In this document: in pieces, positions 34,431 through 45,740 of the stretch | Position numbering within the stretch: position 1 is the first letter of the stretch | Layout of the letters: the number at the start of each line of letters is the position of its first letter | From: Massospora cicadina | Lineage: Eukaryota > Entomophthoromycota > Entomophthoromycetes > Entomophthorales > Entomophthoraceae | DNA length: 64,000 bases | Reading direction: 5' to 3' | Assembly (NCBI GenBank): GCA_022478985.1 | Contig: JAKSZP010005279.1 | Coordinates: 248,001-312,000, forward strand | Notes under the pieces: model-generated | Databases searched by the model: none | Seen by the model: the letters and a program-made list of their open reading frames with translations, nothing else | What the model was told of the DNA's origin: nothing | Translations under genes and position numbers: made by a program

Positions 34431-34790
34431 TTAGAGCAGTACGCCCAAAATGAAAATTTTCTCAACAATGTGACTGAATTACCAAATGGTATCAATCAAG
34501 TAAACTTAGCAGAACAATTAGGCTTCACTTTGTGCAAAAAAGTGAACCCAATTCTCCAAATTTGAACCCCAAAACCATAGAAAAAACTAGTGCATGCACC
34601 GGCCCACCATTAGTCATGAGCAGAAGAATCTGCCACAAATTATAAAAACCACAATAACTGTGAGAAATTGACACGGATTATATGATCAGAAAATGCCACA
34701 GAATATTCTGGCCCATAAACATGAAGCAGGGCTAGCAAAAAGGGTGTTGGGTGTGGGCCAAACGGCCCTCCCAACTGCTCCTGAGGCGCC

Positions 34791-35470
34791 ATGGGAACCT
34801 CAGTGATAATAGGGGTGCTAAACATCGCGGGAGCCAGGGCTCATGCATCCCAAGCCAAAAAGCTGGACTTCCTGCAAAAACCCCCTGTAGATATCTTGGC
34901 CATCCAAGAGACCCACTGCCTACAGGGGGAAGAGGGATCCTGGTCAGCTAGGGTCTCACTATCCTTATCAGTATGGACAACACACAGTGGGGTGGTCATC
35001 AAAAATAACAATAAATAAAAATTACAAACTCCTCCTCATATCTTCACAGTTGCATCCTGGTTGTTTTGATCATAAACCAAGAGGACACAATTTTGATAGC
35101 ATGCATCTATGCACCTTGCACCACACCCAAGAGGAAACAATTCCTCAAAGCCATCCCAAAACTCGCCCTCCCACCAGATACCATCCTAATGGGTGACTTC
35201 ACTGCTGGGATAACCCAAACATGGACTGATGACCTAACCCCATGGGATACCCACTGGGGCACATTAAGTTCCGTGCAATGAAGGCATCCTTAGGCCTACA
35301 TGATACCCTCCCCCCTGGGTCACCACTCCTTCCCAACATGACCTGCCCTAACATATGCGAGGCTACACTCACCTCAATGAGCTGCATCAACTACATCCTC
35401 ACACTAAAAACCCACCGTTCAAACATCTCCAATTTTGCAACAAAAAATCAATTTCTTTGATCACTGACTC
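34791..35470 (+). pseudogene. LINE ORF2, endonuclease domain
   Basis: The frame starting at 34791 reads VIIGVLNIAGARA then ILAIQETHCLQGEEG, the Asn and the catalytic Glu (QETH) of AP-type endonucleases. After a frame change, LIACIYAPCTTPKR and ILMGDFTAGI follow (35066-35281), where GDF-N is usual and Asn is Thr. The next frame (35242-35460) includes SCINYIL, which aligns with the S-IDYIL motif. The domain nicks target DNA for primed reverse transcription. It is interrupted by at least two frameshifts. Confidence 0.82.
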
Positions 35471-36120
35471 GTTTTGGTGCAGCTCTCACCACCCAAACTC
35501 CCACACAGGTGTCAACCTGGAGGAAGCTACACCCAGAAAACATAAAATTTCCCAAATTATCTGAATGGGTCAAACATGAGGCCACAAACCCATAATTCAC
35601 AACCCCATTCATATCAGATCCCATCAAAACCTGGGAAAATTTAAAAACTGAACTAATAAATAAAACTCATCACCTCGCCTCATGTAAGTACACCGCCAAC
35701 ACAGCCACAATCAGGTGCACCTTGGCAGAACTGACCACCTCGAGCTCAACATCCTGAAGTCCAGCTACAGCCCCGCCTGGGGGCACAAATGGGCGGAAAT
35801 ATCCGCCCACCTAAACACCCTCAATTTCGAACACCACACAGAATAAAAGTATTGAGAAAAGGAAAGTTCATAAAAGAAGGCGAAACCTGCTCAACATACT
35901 TCTTCCATCAATTCCACTCCCACTTCAACCAGCCCACATGCACACAAGTCCGCAAAGTTGATGGCATCGTGGTAACTGACTCAACGGAGATCAAGATGGA
36001 AGTACACTGCTATTACAATGAATTATCTTGTGACACCCCAACGGAACCCCAAAAAATTAAAGATTTTATACACACTGCCAGAATACAAAGCACATCGCCA
36101 TACTACAACCTCTAAACATA

Positions 36121-36900
36121 ATAACGCAGGAGGAGCTCTGGGACACAGTTTGTGGTGCACCAGGTAGGAAATGCCCAGGGCTTGATGGGATACCTTACAA
36201 ATTTTACAAAAAATATTTTAAGCAAATCGTCCCCATCCTCTTAGCATCAATGAACCAGTGCCTGCTGGAGACACACCTCCTGCCTGGCGTTCAGAACTCC
36301 TATGTCAAAACCCTGTTCAAAAAGGGTGAAAGACTGGACCTGGCCATCTGTCTCCCAATTGCACTCTCTAACACTGATACAAAACTACTCACAAAATTTT
36401 AGCAACTAGATTAGGCACAATAGCCTCCATTATCCTGTCACCCAATCAGTTTGGGTTCATACCAGGGCGTTCAATCTGGACTAATATGCACTCCGTTGTC
36501 AACATATGTCAGTCCAAAGCAACTGGAGCCATGGTATTCTAAGACCAGGAGAAGGCATAAGTCTGCGTTAGCTGGCCATACCCAAAGGAATACCTAAGCG
36601 CCTGAAAACTCCCATCCAGATTCATAAACTGGGCGATGCTCCTTACAGAATCAGCATCCATGGCTGTATGCAGTCCTGGCCTTTTAACCAACAAAACCAC
36701 ACCACGCAGAGGGCTCAAACAAGGGGACCCCTCATCCCGCTGCTATACAACTTCAGCTTTGATACACTCCTTCGCATCACTGACTCATGCCTCATGGGCA
36801 TAACCGCACAATGCCAGTCACCAGTCAAGATACTAGCCTTTTCAGATGACTGCGTAACTAGTATAGCTAACAATAATGATGCCGCCAACTGAAACGCACA
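36121..36900 (+). pseudogene. LINE ORF2, reverse transcriptase domain
   Basis: Reading across frames: GRKCPGLDGIPYKFYKKYF, then CLPIALSNTDTKLLTK, SPNQFGFIPGRSI (with shifts), TRGPLIPLLYNFSFDTLLRI and ILAFSDDCVTSIANN. The FSDD box at about 36838-36852 corresponds to the catalytic (F/Y)xDD. The homologous minus-strand LINE at 46.6-49.1 kb has the same boxes in better order, which supports the alignment. Confidence 0.85.
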
Positions 36901-38380
36901 CTATAGGTAGATTCCATTATGAGCAACGCGTCTCTCAACAAAAGAAAAAAGGAAAAAATCCTCTTAAGAAAGTACACTAACAACTGGGCTAAAACACCCA
37001 AACCTCACACCCCCCCACAAAAGAACAACCCTCTCATCCTTCCCTTTGCATCACCTCCTATAACCAACCCTGTCCTCCACCTTAGGATATGGCTGGAAGC
37101 AGGGGGTATGTCAATGAGACAATTAAGAACAACCTACTACAATGGATGTTCAACTGCGTCGCCTCCCTTAACAGAAAATCCTCAGAAGTAATGGAGCGAG
37201 TAACAGTTGCCAACTCACTCATCCTCCAAATGCAGTGGTTCCCCACACACGCAATATACTTCTCATCTACTTTCATGTCCTCAATCCGCGCTTATCAAAG
37301 GGTGGCTGTGGCCTGGGACCTGGCCACCTGTACGGGTGGAAACACTCTTTGGCCCACGCTCTAGCGGAGGCATGGGTCTAATAGTCTTTGAGGTCCAAGC
37401 CAACCATATGCTGGGCACCTGGATAAAGAAAGTTCAAGCCTTAGACCTCCCACAACAACACTGGTCCAGAGCGGCGAGGGCCAACTTTGCACAGGTGCTC
37501 AAACTATCTAACCCACACAACCCGTCCAGCCTGCTCACCTACCTTGTAAATTACCCCAATGCAGCGGGCCAACATGAATCCCTATACACTTCAAACGTCT
37601 CCTCTGCACCATTCGGCACATGAGGTGGTTCGTCACAATAACAGGCATGATTCAGGTAAGGGGAAGGACCAGAGCCCACTTCACACTAAAGAATCCAGAG
37701 GACCACCCCCAGAGGGACAAACATGACGTGGCCCCATCATTTCAAGAATCGACTACCTTGTTGCTTTAGACATCCCATATGATCTCACAAAACAGAAGAC
37801 AATATGGAGGCTAACAAACAATCCGCTTCTCCAGACAAGGGTAAGAGCTAGCATATGGCGTTGCCTCAGAAGAACCTACAGAACAACAGATCGCTCCAAC
37901 TCTCTTCATGCAGAGTGCGCAGTGCGTGGAGGGGATGGCACCCCACCACTACCTTGAAGCATGCCCCCATCTAGAGCCATATAACGGGAAGTTGCGCGCC
38001 TGCTAAGGACCCAAAATAACCAGAAATTATCAATCTCCAGGAGCCTCCTCGCGCTCCAACTTGAATCCCTGATACCACCTACCCTCCGCTCCCTGAAAGT
38101 TACCATTGTAATGTGGACAATCCACACTATAGTACTGGATGCTTTCAAGGGAACCCTACCCACCATCCGTGGGACAACCAGCAGGTTCCAACTACACCTA
38201 CTGAAACACTTCCAAGCCTGGCTATATGGATACATGAGGCTGAAGCAACAACAACTTGTTGAGTCATGGTTTCCAGTCTGATTTCTGCACATGGATCCCT
38301 TCCTCCACACCTGCTCCATAACAAGGGAAACCCATAAGAGTAGCGCACTCAACCCCCTATACCTGGCAGTACTAGCTGGC
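36901..38380 (+). pseudogene. LINE ORF2, C-terminal region
   Basis: The region after RT contains frames at 37089-37364 and 37207-37623 with LFGPRSSGGMGLIVFEVQAN, then WSRAARANFAQVLKLSNP. The minus-strand LINE reads LFGSKRNGGMGLTNYVEKA and WARTARYNFTRALQLRNP in the same place. Further on, RTYRTTDRSNSLHAECAV and ACPHLEPYNG match its CAICGQYGSLDHHLGQCP region, a C-terminal zinc motif found in many LINEs, here with damaged Cys. The minus-strand open frames 37906-38382 and 38145-38348 are shadows of this region. Confidence 0.75.
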
Positions 38381-38511
38381 AACAGGGGTAGCTAGTCTAC
38401 TCTGGGGTGCCTAATTTAGTTACACTTCGCCTCACCCTATCCCATTATGTATTTCAGTATTGCCCGCCCCCTGGTCGGCTTACCTCATTTAAATAAAACT
38501 TCCAGGCTTCA

Positions 38512-38662
38512 GTTCACCTGATATAGAGGGTGCTTACTCAACATTACCCCTTTTTTGGTATATACCTTTATTATGAAAGCGCTAGATCTTGAAAATCCCA
38601 GCTATGATCTTCTGTTGAAAATACAATTGATCTGCAATTCTTCTGTCATTAGTCACTATACT
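38512..38662 (+). pseudogene. End of element F0 protease
   Basis: After the LINE the host sequence resumes with LENPSYDLLLKIQ (about 38590-38630), matching LENSSYDLLISTQFLVEF in element F1 at 42530-42590. This shows that the LINE and F1 are both inserted in the protease and linker region of F0. F1 begins at 38663. Confidence 0.65.
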
Positions 38663-39107
38663 TGTTAGGAGACGCATTTAAATCACTTTTGATAAGAACC
38701 CAAACTTTGATTAGCTAACCCTTGACAAGGGAACTGTCACCTAATGGATCCATTAATTAGGACATAAATTTTAAGGCTACTAAGAGACTTAGATATTTTA
38801 TAATTCCATCATTGTGTACAAAGAGAAGAATCCCTTTACATACTTGGGCAAAGCTCCTAAAAATATTGGGAAAAATCTTGCCAATCAAGGGGCTCAATAT
38901 CCTGGGTGAAGGTGTGTCCCATCAAAGACTATAAATATCCCCTCAATTAAGTAAATAAGTACTTAAAACTATATCTTGTTTAGTTTAATTGTTGCAATGT
39001 TCATTTTTTCCCAAGTTATAGAGAATCCCACTAGGAAGACCGCTGACATTAATATGACTAAATATCTAGCCTTTGTAAGAACCTGTCAACAAACTCCAAA
39101 AACACAA
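38663..39107 (+). repeat. 5' LTR of element F1
   Basis: Starts TGTTAGGAGACG and ends AAAACACA. Patches such as AAACTTTGATTAGCTAACCC, the AAGTAAATAAG region and AATATGACTAA align with 45741-46181, though divergence is large. A related, more diverged copy lies before F2 (about 54931-55385). Confidence 0.68.
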
Positions 39108-39111
39108 TACT

Positions 39112-39131
39112 GGTGATTTATTACAGGTACC
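39112..39131 (+). other. Decayed primer-binding site of F1
   Basis: TGGTGATTTATTACAGGTAC resembles TGGTGCTCACTACAGGGGGC with one insertion and several substitutions. The position four bases after the LTR end fits. Confidence 0.55.
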
Positions 39132-41400
39132 TTCTAAAGCCACCAGGTGTAGACTTACTTCCCCAATGACAGATAATTCCAGTGGAAACGAAATTCAAAA
39201 ATAGAGGAAATTATGAGTATGAACAGATGGTCCACACCAACAAAAAACTAATACCTGTCCAAATTATGTGAGTGATTTGCAATTTAGAGCGCAAAAACAT
39301 TCACCCGTCTAGTCCATGATGATACAACACATCTTAAATCAGCGGAAGTAGATAAGAGTGTGGAAGCTTTACTTTATGGATCTCTATGCCTGTGAGGATG
39401 ATCCAATCGAAGTTGTTTCACCCAGGTTCAGAGGAAGTGATACACCTATACACCAAGGCCACCCTCAAAGATACTGCGGTGCAAGTTTTCCAATTAGTTA
39501 TACCTCTGAATGTTTGTCCATCCTACTTTCCACCATCAGCTGCAGCTTATGAGATTGCATCATATGGAGTACCAAAGACAATTATTTTATCAGCAGCTTC
39601 ATTCCCAACTCCTTAATTATATGAGTCTGTTTTCAATTTCACTTGACAAAATCAAGAAGCTACTTTTGAAATTAAAGAGAAATTAATGATTTACAGAACA
39701 AACTTTTTAGATTATTAACAGAGTTGATGGATATTTTTGTAATAAATCACTCAGCAGTTAGCTAATGTCTCAGAAAATATGCACAGTGGCTTGGAACAAG
39801 CTGTGACAAGATTGTTATCTTAGTTGAATAAACAACAGCAAACTAAAAACTCCAAATTGAGGAGTTAACTAATTTGACTTGACATCTCAATGAAAGAGCT
39901 AATGTCCAACCAACTTCTGAGGTGCGTGTTTGAGAAGGGCCTCCTGGACTTGCTGGTGAAAAAGGCCACAAGGCCCAGAAGGACTCAGAGACCCAAAGAG
40001 CCTCAGATATTTTTGAGAAACCTTTACACATTGAGCCAACCTATGATGAAGACCATGCATCCTGGACTTAGAACTTGGAATGACAATTGGGGGGTCTCAT
40101 AGAAGTCGAATGGACATTTAAGGAAACTATCTTAATGATGAATTAACCTTAACTGCACTTCATGATAAATTTTCCACTATACACTAAATAATAAGACATA
40201 ATCACTATTCAAAAAACTCATATAACTACTTTGATACCAAGTTTAATAAATTTACCTCCTAGAGTCCAGAAATTGGAGAATTAACAAGATGACATTTCCA
40301 TAAACTTGTAGATTAGGCTACCTAAATTCTAAAAATGCACCAGGATATAAGTTCTAGGGCTTCCATCACTCACATTAAAATCTGGGCTATAATTTTACTA
40401 AAAACTCAACTTTTGAAATCAACTTGATCAAACTTGCATGATCAACATTATTGAGACCGAAAATTTAAAAAATGGTAGACCCTCAAACTCAGCTATACAT
40501 GTCCTCTATGAGCTTGCCAACTCCTTTAAGCATAACTTTAAGGAAAAACGTCCCTGATACAGAGAAAATTAAGATCTTCCTATTTGTATACAAAGGATCC
40601 ATGAAGCTAGTCCATAACAGACAGATAATATAAGACATCCAAACATTTCTTTGCGTTAGCGCCTGAAAATTAGTGATGCCTTACTTAAAAGAATGAACCT
40701 CTTGGGATCTAGTTAATGTGGTTTTAAAAGAACTTGGATTCAACTTTACCCTATCTAATTGTAAGCAAGCCTATGCGCATACATCCAAAAAATGAAGAAT
40801 CCTATTAAGAATTTGCTAACCATTTATACTAAAGCCCAGGATTTAGTATACTGTGACTGAAAACCTTTTAAGATGCAATAAGCTTTAGGATATCTAATTT
40901 CTCTTTTTACTGAAAACTCATGCTTCATTTCTAAGGAGTCAAGAAGATTCTCAAATTTATCCTTGACATCAGAGAGGCTATCAAAGTATTTTCAAACCGG
41001 AGATGCGTCATCCCTCATTTAATAAAGGTTTGTAACATAATATTCATGCCATCAAACAAACCCCAAAGTCTAAATTCAGACGAGACTCCTGATCCTATTG
41101 TAAGTTTTTAATCATCAAGAGATTCAGTGGTGGAAGAAGGAATCAGATGAGATGGAAAAAGAGGTTTCAGCCTAGGGCATGAGGCTCCCTATGCTGATGA
41201 ATCACCGCCTCAACAACTTACTTATAACCCCCTAAATCCCAAGTGCTTTATCATCTCTGCTTCCAATGACATGACATCCACAACACTATAGGTGTATATT
41301 GATTCTTCAACTCCTCTTATTTTAATTCAGAAAATTTTCCAACACCCTTAATAAGCCTATTATACCCAATGCTACCTATTAAATCCCTCACTTTAGATCT
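39132..41400 (+). pseudogene. gag of element F1, with collagen-like tract
   Basis: The frame 39386-39616 aligns with the start of F2 gag at about 55.65-55.9 kb (ALLY, HPG/HPD, then a -YFPPSAA-YE- segment). A helical, Gln- and Leu-rich stretch at about 39820-39900 (LNKQQQT in one frame, QIEELTNL in another) precedes ERANVQPTSEVRV and the Gly-X-Y tract. The part after the tract (40.0-41.4 kb) contains capsid-like fragments but no readable zinc knuckle. Stops occur every few tens of codons. Confidence 0.62.
39937..40007 (+). other. Decayed collagen-like tract in F1 gag
   Basis: The first frame reads GPPGLAGEKGHK (39937-39972). After a one-base deletion the adjacent frame reads GPEGLRDPKSLR (39972-40007), where two expected Gly are Asp and Ser, both explained by single G-to-A changes. 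Eight triplets are therefore recoverable. The tract directly follows RANVQPTSEVRV, homologous to the segment before the F0 tract. Confidence 0.75.
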
Positions 41401-41461
41401 TTTGTCACTCATGTTGAGATAGTTGTGCATAAAATGAAGGTTATAGCTTATTGTTGACACC
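41400..41461 (+). pseudogene. Protease of F1, first half up to the active site
   Basis: The host reads KVIAY, then ATTGTTGACACC (IVDT) ending at the insertion point of the solo LTR. After the LTR, with ACACC repeated, the sequence continues GG/GCCCCAGTCAACATTATC (G, then APVNII with one base slip). The LTR therefore landed on the DTG codons of the protease. Confidence 0.75.
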
Positions 41462-42355
41462 TGTCATGGTTGGATGACATTATAGTAGGAACAGATGCTA
41501 GAGATAAGGCTGGGTGACAGGAGGCCCTGAAGGTGAAACTTCAGGCTCTTCCTGACCTGAAACACACCTTAGATCAACGCTGGGTGCAAGCCAAGCATGC
41601 CCAGGTTGATGCTAATGGGGTGCAAAACGCTCAGCCTCTTAACTCGGCTCATGCCCTAAAACGAACAATTTATGTTATTGACAAAGATGGTTCAATTTGC
41701 TTGGTTGGAGAGCAAGGGTTCGAGTCCTACTCTAGCTATGAAATTTTAAGCTCAGGTAAAATATGGCTTCAATCAATTACTCAAGTGAAGGCACTTTCGG
41801 TGTATTTTACTAAAATGGATGGAAGCATCTGTTTATTGGAGCGTCAAGGCTTGGGCACACTTCTGCAGAACCTGAATTTCCCCAGCCCACTTTAAATATG
41901 TTTTTGCGACCAACATTCCTTGTTGGTCAACTTTTCTTAAATAAAAATACCCGTTTTTTTACGTTTTACTTATGGTTCCTTGGGCTAACCTGGTGGTGGA
42001 CCTCTTTGGGGAGGTCTCCAACTATGTGGGCCACTACCTTCTATCGCAATTTACCAAAATCCTAGGTGCTTACTTGGGTCACCCAGGTCCCCTCCAGATC
42101 GAGGTACCCAAGCTCCCTGACGCCAAGTTACACTTGATTATGGACTCCCCTCTGGGGTACACTCAAGTTGTTATGTTTCTATCTTACCTGGTCTTATACG
42201 TTGCATTCTACACCCTGGCCTGGGATACCTTTGGCACAGGCACCGTTTGAGGTGTCTTCTTACCCTTTTTCTTAATGGCTAGTTCCCTAGTAATGTGGGT
42301 TTGCATCCCACATCACCTTGCTGGGAACGAGAGAGTTACAGACACTCTCTTGACA
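41462..42355 (+). mobile_element. Solo LTR of the E family, 894 bp, TSD ACACC
   Basis: Starts TGTCATGG, ends CTTGACA, and is flanked by ACACC at 41457-41461 and 42356-42360. It is homologous along its length to 60191-61034, the 5' LTR of element E. It contains a 120-codon open frame (41533-41895) also recognisable in the other copy, and a perfect 8-bp-stem hairpin (41908-41928) followed by a polyadenylation-like AAATAAA. Because no internal sequence remains, it results from LTR-LTR recombination. Confidence 0.9.
41908..41928 (+). other. Conserved hairpin in E-family LTR
   Basis: GACCAACA, a 5-base loop TTCCT, then TGTTGGTC forms a perfect 8-bp stem. The identical 21-mer occurs at 60638-60658 although the surrounding LTR sequence has diverged. 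It lies about a dozen bases upstream of an AATAAA-like sequence, so it may affect 3'-end formation or another RNA function. Confidence 0.7.
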
Positions 42356-42360
42356 ACACC

Positions 42361-42650
42361 GGCCCCAGTCAACATTATCTCCTTCTGCCTTATAAGGCAT
42401 ATTAAGATCACTTCCAACTGTAATAACACTTTAGAATATGAAACCGCTGGACCCTTCTGCACTAGTTCCTTTAAGGGCTTATTCATTGTTGCCCATCCAA
42501 TTTGGGTCAATAGTAGTGTCCACGCCAGCAATTATCTTGGAAAACAGTAGCTATGACTTACTTATAAGCACACAGTTTCTGGTTGAGTTTGACACCAACT
42601 TTAGTTATATGATATGTATTTCTCCATATTGGATTGCGTTCTGCTAACAT
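42361..42650 (+). pseudogene. Protease of F1, second half
   Basis: Continues from the DTG codons with APVNIISF, then frame 42438-42647 shows LRAYSLLPIQFGSIVVSTPA and YDLLISTQFLVEF. The latter matches the flap and C-terminal part of the intact protease at 24858-25439 (LGAYSALPIKFGSIIVS, EVFIGTDF). Confidence 0.78.
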
Positions 42651-43900
42651 CTAGAACCTGCTTGAAGATAAAGGAAAGAGAAATTTCTGTAGTTCTATTA
42701 AAGTATTTAAAATTCATTTAAAGGCTGAAATTTCAAGTAGCGGGGCAAAAAATTTGTTGCCTCCATTTATGGATGACGTCCAATAAAAAAGTCTATATTT
42801 TCTGTCAACAAGGTCGTCATCCCTCCTAAATTTCAGATTCTAGTGGAGACGGAAATCCAAGTTTCTATCCTTTCTGCCTATCTATTGGATGTTTATGGAG
42901 AAACCAGTTATTCTATACAATAGCCCTTGACTTGTCATGCATACTCAATCCTGCGTATCAAGAACCTAATACTGTTTTGATGGCTAATCTTACCCACCAA
43001 CCTCAGACTGGATTCTAAACCATCTGATAGTCTATGTTCACACTTTACCAATTGACCAAATTGGTTTCATCAGGGGTTGTGGATCTCTTACTGAATTAAG
43101 ACTGGTAAATTCCTCATCATAGTGCATGCAGAGGTAAAGGTTGACAAATCTATTACTCTTGATCAACAAAATATTGCATATTCCTTATTGAGAAGTACGC
43201 TAATATAATTCAAATACTACAACTTTTGGAATGATGAAGGGGTCTAAAGAATGGTGTGACCAGTGATAATCAACTCATTTGGGCAGGCTATATCAAAATT
43301 TTAAAGTCAATTAAGACCAAGTGACTAAGGAGTTGATAGTTATTGGAGGCTGTCCTTTTGACGCCTTCTCAGAGACCAAGGGCCACTACCCTACTGTTTG
43401 GTCTGCAAGAAATATGAGCACATTGAGTAGTGATGAATTACTGGTGACTGAATGCACTAACTTAGATGAGAAGCTACCCACCATCCTTAAGTTTCAACTC
43501 TCTCAGACTTTTAGCTGAATCTTAGTTTTTTTCTTCGCCATAGATCTTGAGTAGTGGGTATTAGCATAACACACTTGCTTTTTCAAAATATAAAATGATT
43601 TTTAATCTCCAGTGAAGGGTTATTTATGATGATATATACCTCAGAGGTTGTACAACACCCTGACAAATTTCCAACGGGAAATATACAGAATTTTGGAAAC
43701 CTCAAAATTTCCTACATACTATTTTATTCAAATGATGATAAAGTGTTCTCCCATAACTTCAATGAACATATTAAGCGCCTATAAAAAGACTTTGATTAAA
43801 AGTGATCTTTTCCTGAAGCTGAATTTTGCCAAGTGTAGTTTCTTTAAGAAGATAAGCAATTATATGGCCCACAAATCTACTCATTAAAGAATCTCTCCAT
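42651..43900 (+). pseudogene. Linker and reverse transcriptase of F1
   Basis: After the protease, ILVETEIQVSIL (about 42839) marks the linker. RT is strongly decayed. Around 43712-43780 the reading YILFYSNDDKVFSHNFNEHI fits the active-site box (Y--DD) and following helix, and frame 43648-43887 continues LKLNFAKCSFFKKISNYM, the thumb motif LKL---KC-FF---V-YLG. Stops and frameshifts are too many for a continuous model. Confidence 0.65.
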
Positions 43901-44039
43901 TGCCTAGTAGGTTATTGTCATACAAAATATGCCTCAGCTAAACTCTTATCTATATAGTTTTTCCTATCAATTGTCAGTTACTATTAAAAGTTCATTCCTC
44001 ACTTTGCTGAAATTGCTGAGCCAATGGTATATTTACTTC

Positions 44040-44490
44040 ACAAAGTGATCCAATTTCATTAGGAAGAATTTCAACAACAGGCCTTTTATTCCTTGAGATG
44101 CTCTAATGTCAGCCCTTAAATTAGTCAACCCAAAATATGATAGGACTTTCATCCTGTTCATGGATTCCAGAGATGTTACAGTCAGAGAGATATTGGCACA
44201 ACTCAAACCTAATTGAGTCAATAACCTATTGTTTATTTCAGCAAAACTCTTAACAAGGCGAAAAGAAATTATACCATTATGATATGCCAGTGTCTATCTG
44301 TGCTCTTGAACATCAAGATCTTCTAACCCTCCCTATAAAGGACCACTTTACAATTGTAACTGACCATGTGTCTTTGAGGTTGTTGCAACAGACGAAGGAC
44401 CTCAACGGGAGAGTTGCTAGATGGGACCTCAAGTTACAGAATTACAATTTCCCATTGTTTACTATGCGTGACTATACACCAGAACACTAA
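44040..44490 (+). pseudogene. RNase H of F1
   Basis: The frame 44284-44490 reads DHFTIVTDHVSLRLLQQTKD and GRVARWDLKLQNYNF, typical of the second half of Ty3/gypsy RNase H. Upstream, KTFILFMDSRD (about 44145-44170, mixed frames) stands where the first catalytic Asp motif is expected. Confidence 0.75.
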
Positions 44491-44619
44491 CGAGCTTTTC
44501 CACTTACCTATAATACCTTATATGTACCAAAGAAGACCAGGCTTATAAGCTGATTGGGAGATCTGAGATGCGGGACCAAAATACCACTGGGGTTCAAGAA
44601 CAGCTAATATGGACGATTG

Positions 44620-45720
44620 ATCAAACCTAATTTAAGAGGTGTTCTTTATAAATGCGTAGGGAAGCTTTTTTTCTTATATACCTCCCTTGAATAGGACTTC
44701 TACTATCATGGAGGATCATACTACCATTCATGGCGCACAAGAGAACGTCTATCAGTGGCTTGAGTCTTGATGCTACTGGATTGAAATGATTGACTCCAAT
44801 TATAACGATATCAATTCCCTCCTTATAAGTGCAAGTCAAGCTCCCTCTAATATGATTTTCATTACCAAGTCTTGCGCCAACCTCAGCCTTTTACTAAGTC
44901 AGTATTATTGTAATATACCCTTGCCAACTGCCACGTATGCACACTTTTACATTATACTCAACATCATACATTACAAAAAATGGGCTGAAGTCACATTGGT
45001 AGTCTCCCCCACCACTAAAACCACTAGAATCATTACTACTTAATCAAGTATTCATCCATAATGGTAGTCCAGAAGTTTTCTTGTCAGAATATGGTATTAA
45101 TTTTGTCCCAGATAGTAACCTAAACTCAATTCTCCAATGAGGACGTAACAAGCCTTTATGTCCCCTATCACCCTTTACTGATGGGGGCGTAGATTGAGCC
45201 AGTGTACACTTATTTCTATATTCTGAAATATAGTATAAACTAATCTGTCCTGATGGAAAAAATATTTTTCAGGAGCGCTGATAGTTTAATGGGTAAACTA
45301 TTACCAAATTAAACGAGCAACCCATTTAAGGCTTTATACAATTGGATTCCTTGTTTCCCTCTAGCGTCCGGCCCATTTTCTAAACTTTTATCATTGACAC
45401 AGCCAATATATCTATATGGAGACTGCCGGGGAGATCTTTAAGCTACAGGATCTAATGGCGAAGTCCCTAGGGACTATTAGCAGATAAGGAACTGAGAAAG
45501 CCAATTTTTGAAAACCTGTCATTCTTGAAAATCAATTGGAGATTTAGTACTCTTCTACCATCACCATCCTGTATGAAGAGCCCATAAGTTTGATATTTTA
45601 TGGCATGAAACCTATTAAGTTATATACTTCTGCAGCCTATAATACTCCATCATTTCCAGCAAAATGGGCACTGTTGTTAATTGGCTCCATTGAAAATCCT
45701 ATGTAGTCATGTATCCCTTG
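44620..45720 (+). pseudogene. Integrase of F1
   Basis: The reading shows GAQENVYQWLES (zinc domain region), TKSCANLSLLLSQYYC, then the frame 44786-45043 including HYKKWAEVTLVVS and a continuation IHNGSPEVFLSEYGINFVPD, matching the second catalytic Asp region (LSDYG-NFV). VLFYHHHPV and KFDILWH at 45.54-45.61 kb correspond to the GPY/F region. The HHCC and the DDE set are incomplete. It is followed by a GAAGGGG purine run and the 3' LTR. Confidence 0.65.
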
Positions 45721-45740
45721 TCAAGATCTTGAAGGGGTAT

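Larger units (their letters stand above)
33230..38495 (+). mobile_element. LINE (non-LTR retrotransposon), about 5.3 kb, near full length
   Basis: The element has two ORF regions, ORF1 with a zinc-knuckle-like motif and ORF2 with an apurinic-type endonuclease followed by RT. It is flanked by a perfect 16-bp direct repeat AAACTTCCAGGCTTCA (33214-33229 and 38496-38511), as expected from target-primed reverse transcription. The 3' end has no A tail. GC content is visibly higher than in the host element. ORF order and the FSDD active-site box recall Tad/I-type fungal LINEs; clade assignment would need a phylogeny. Stops and frameshifts abolish function. Confidence 0.9.

Noticed and set aside
37906..38382. 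Minus-strand open frame of 158 codons.
   Set aside because: It overlaps the plus-strand C-terminal part of LINE ORF2, which aligns with the second LINE. The minus frame has no recognisable motif.
41717..41727. Perfect polymerase III B box GGTTCGAGTCC inside the solo LTR.
   Set aside because: No A box at a tRNA-like distance and no cloverleaf. The homologous place in the other LTR copy (about 60.45 kb) reads GGTTTTGAAACC, so it is not conserved.
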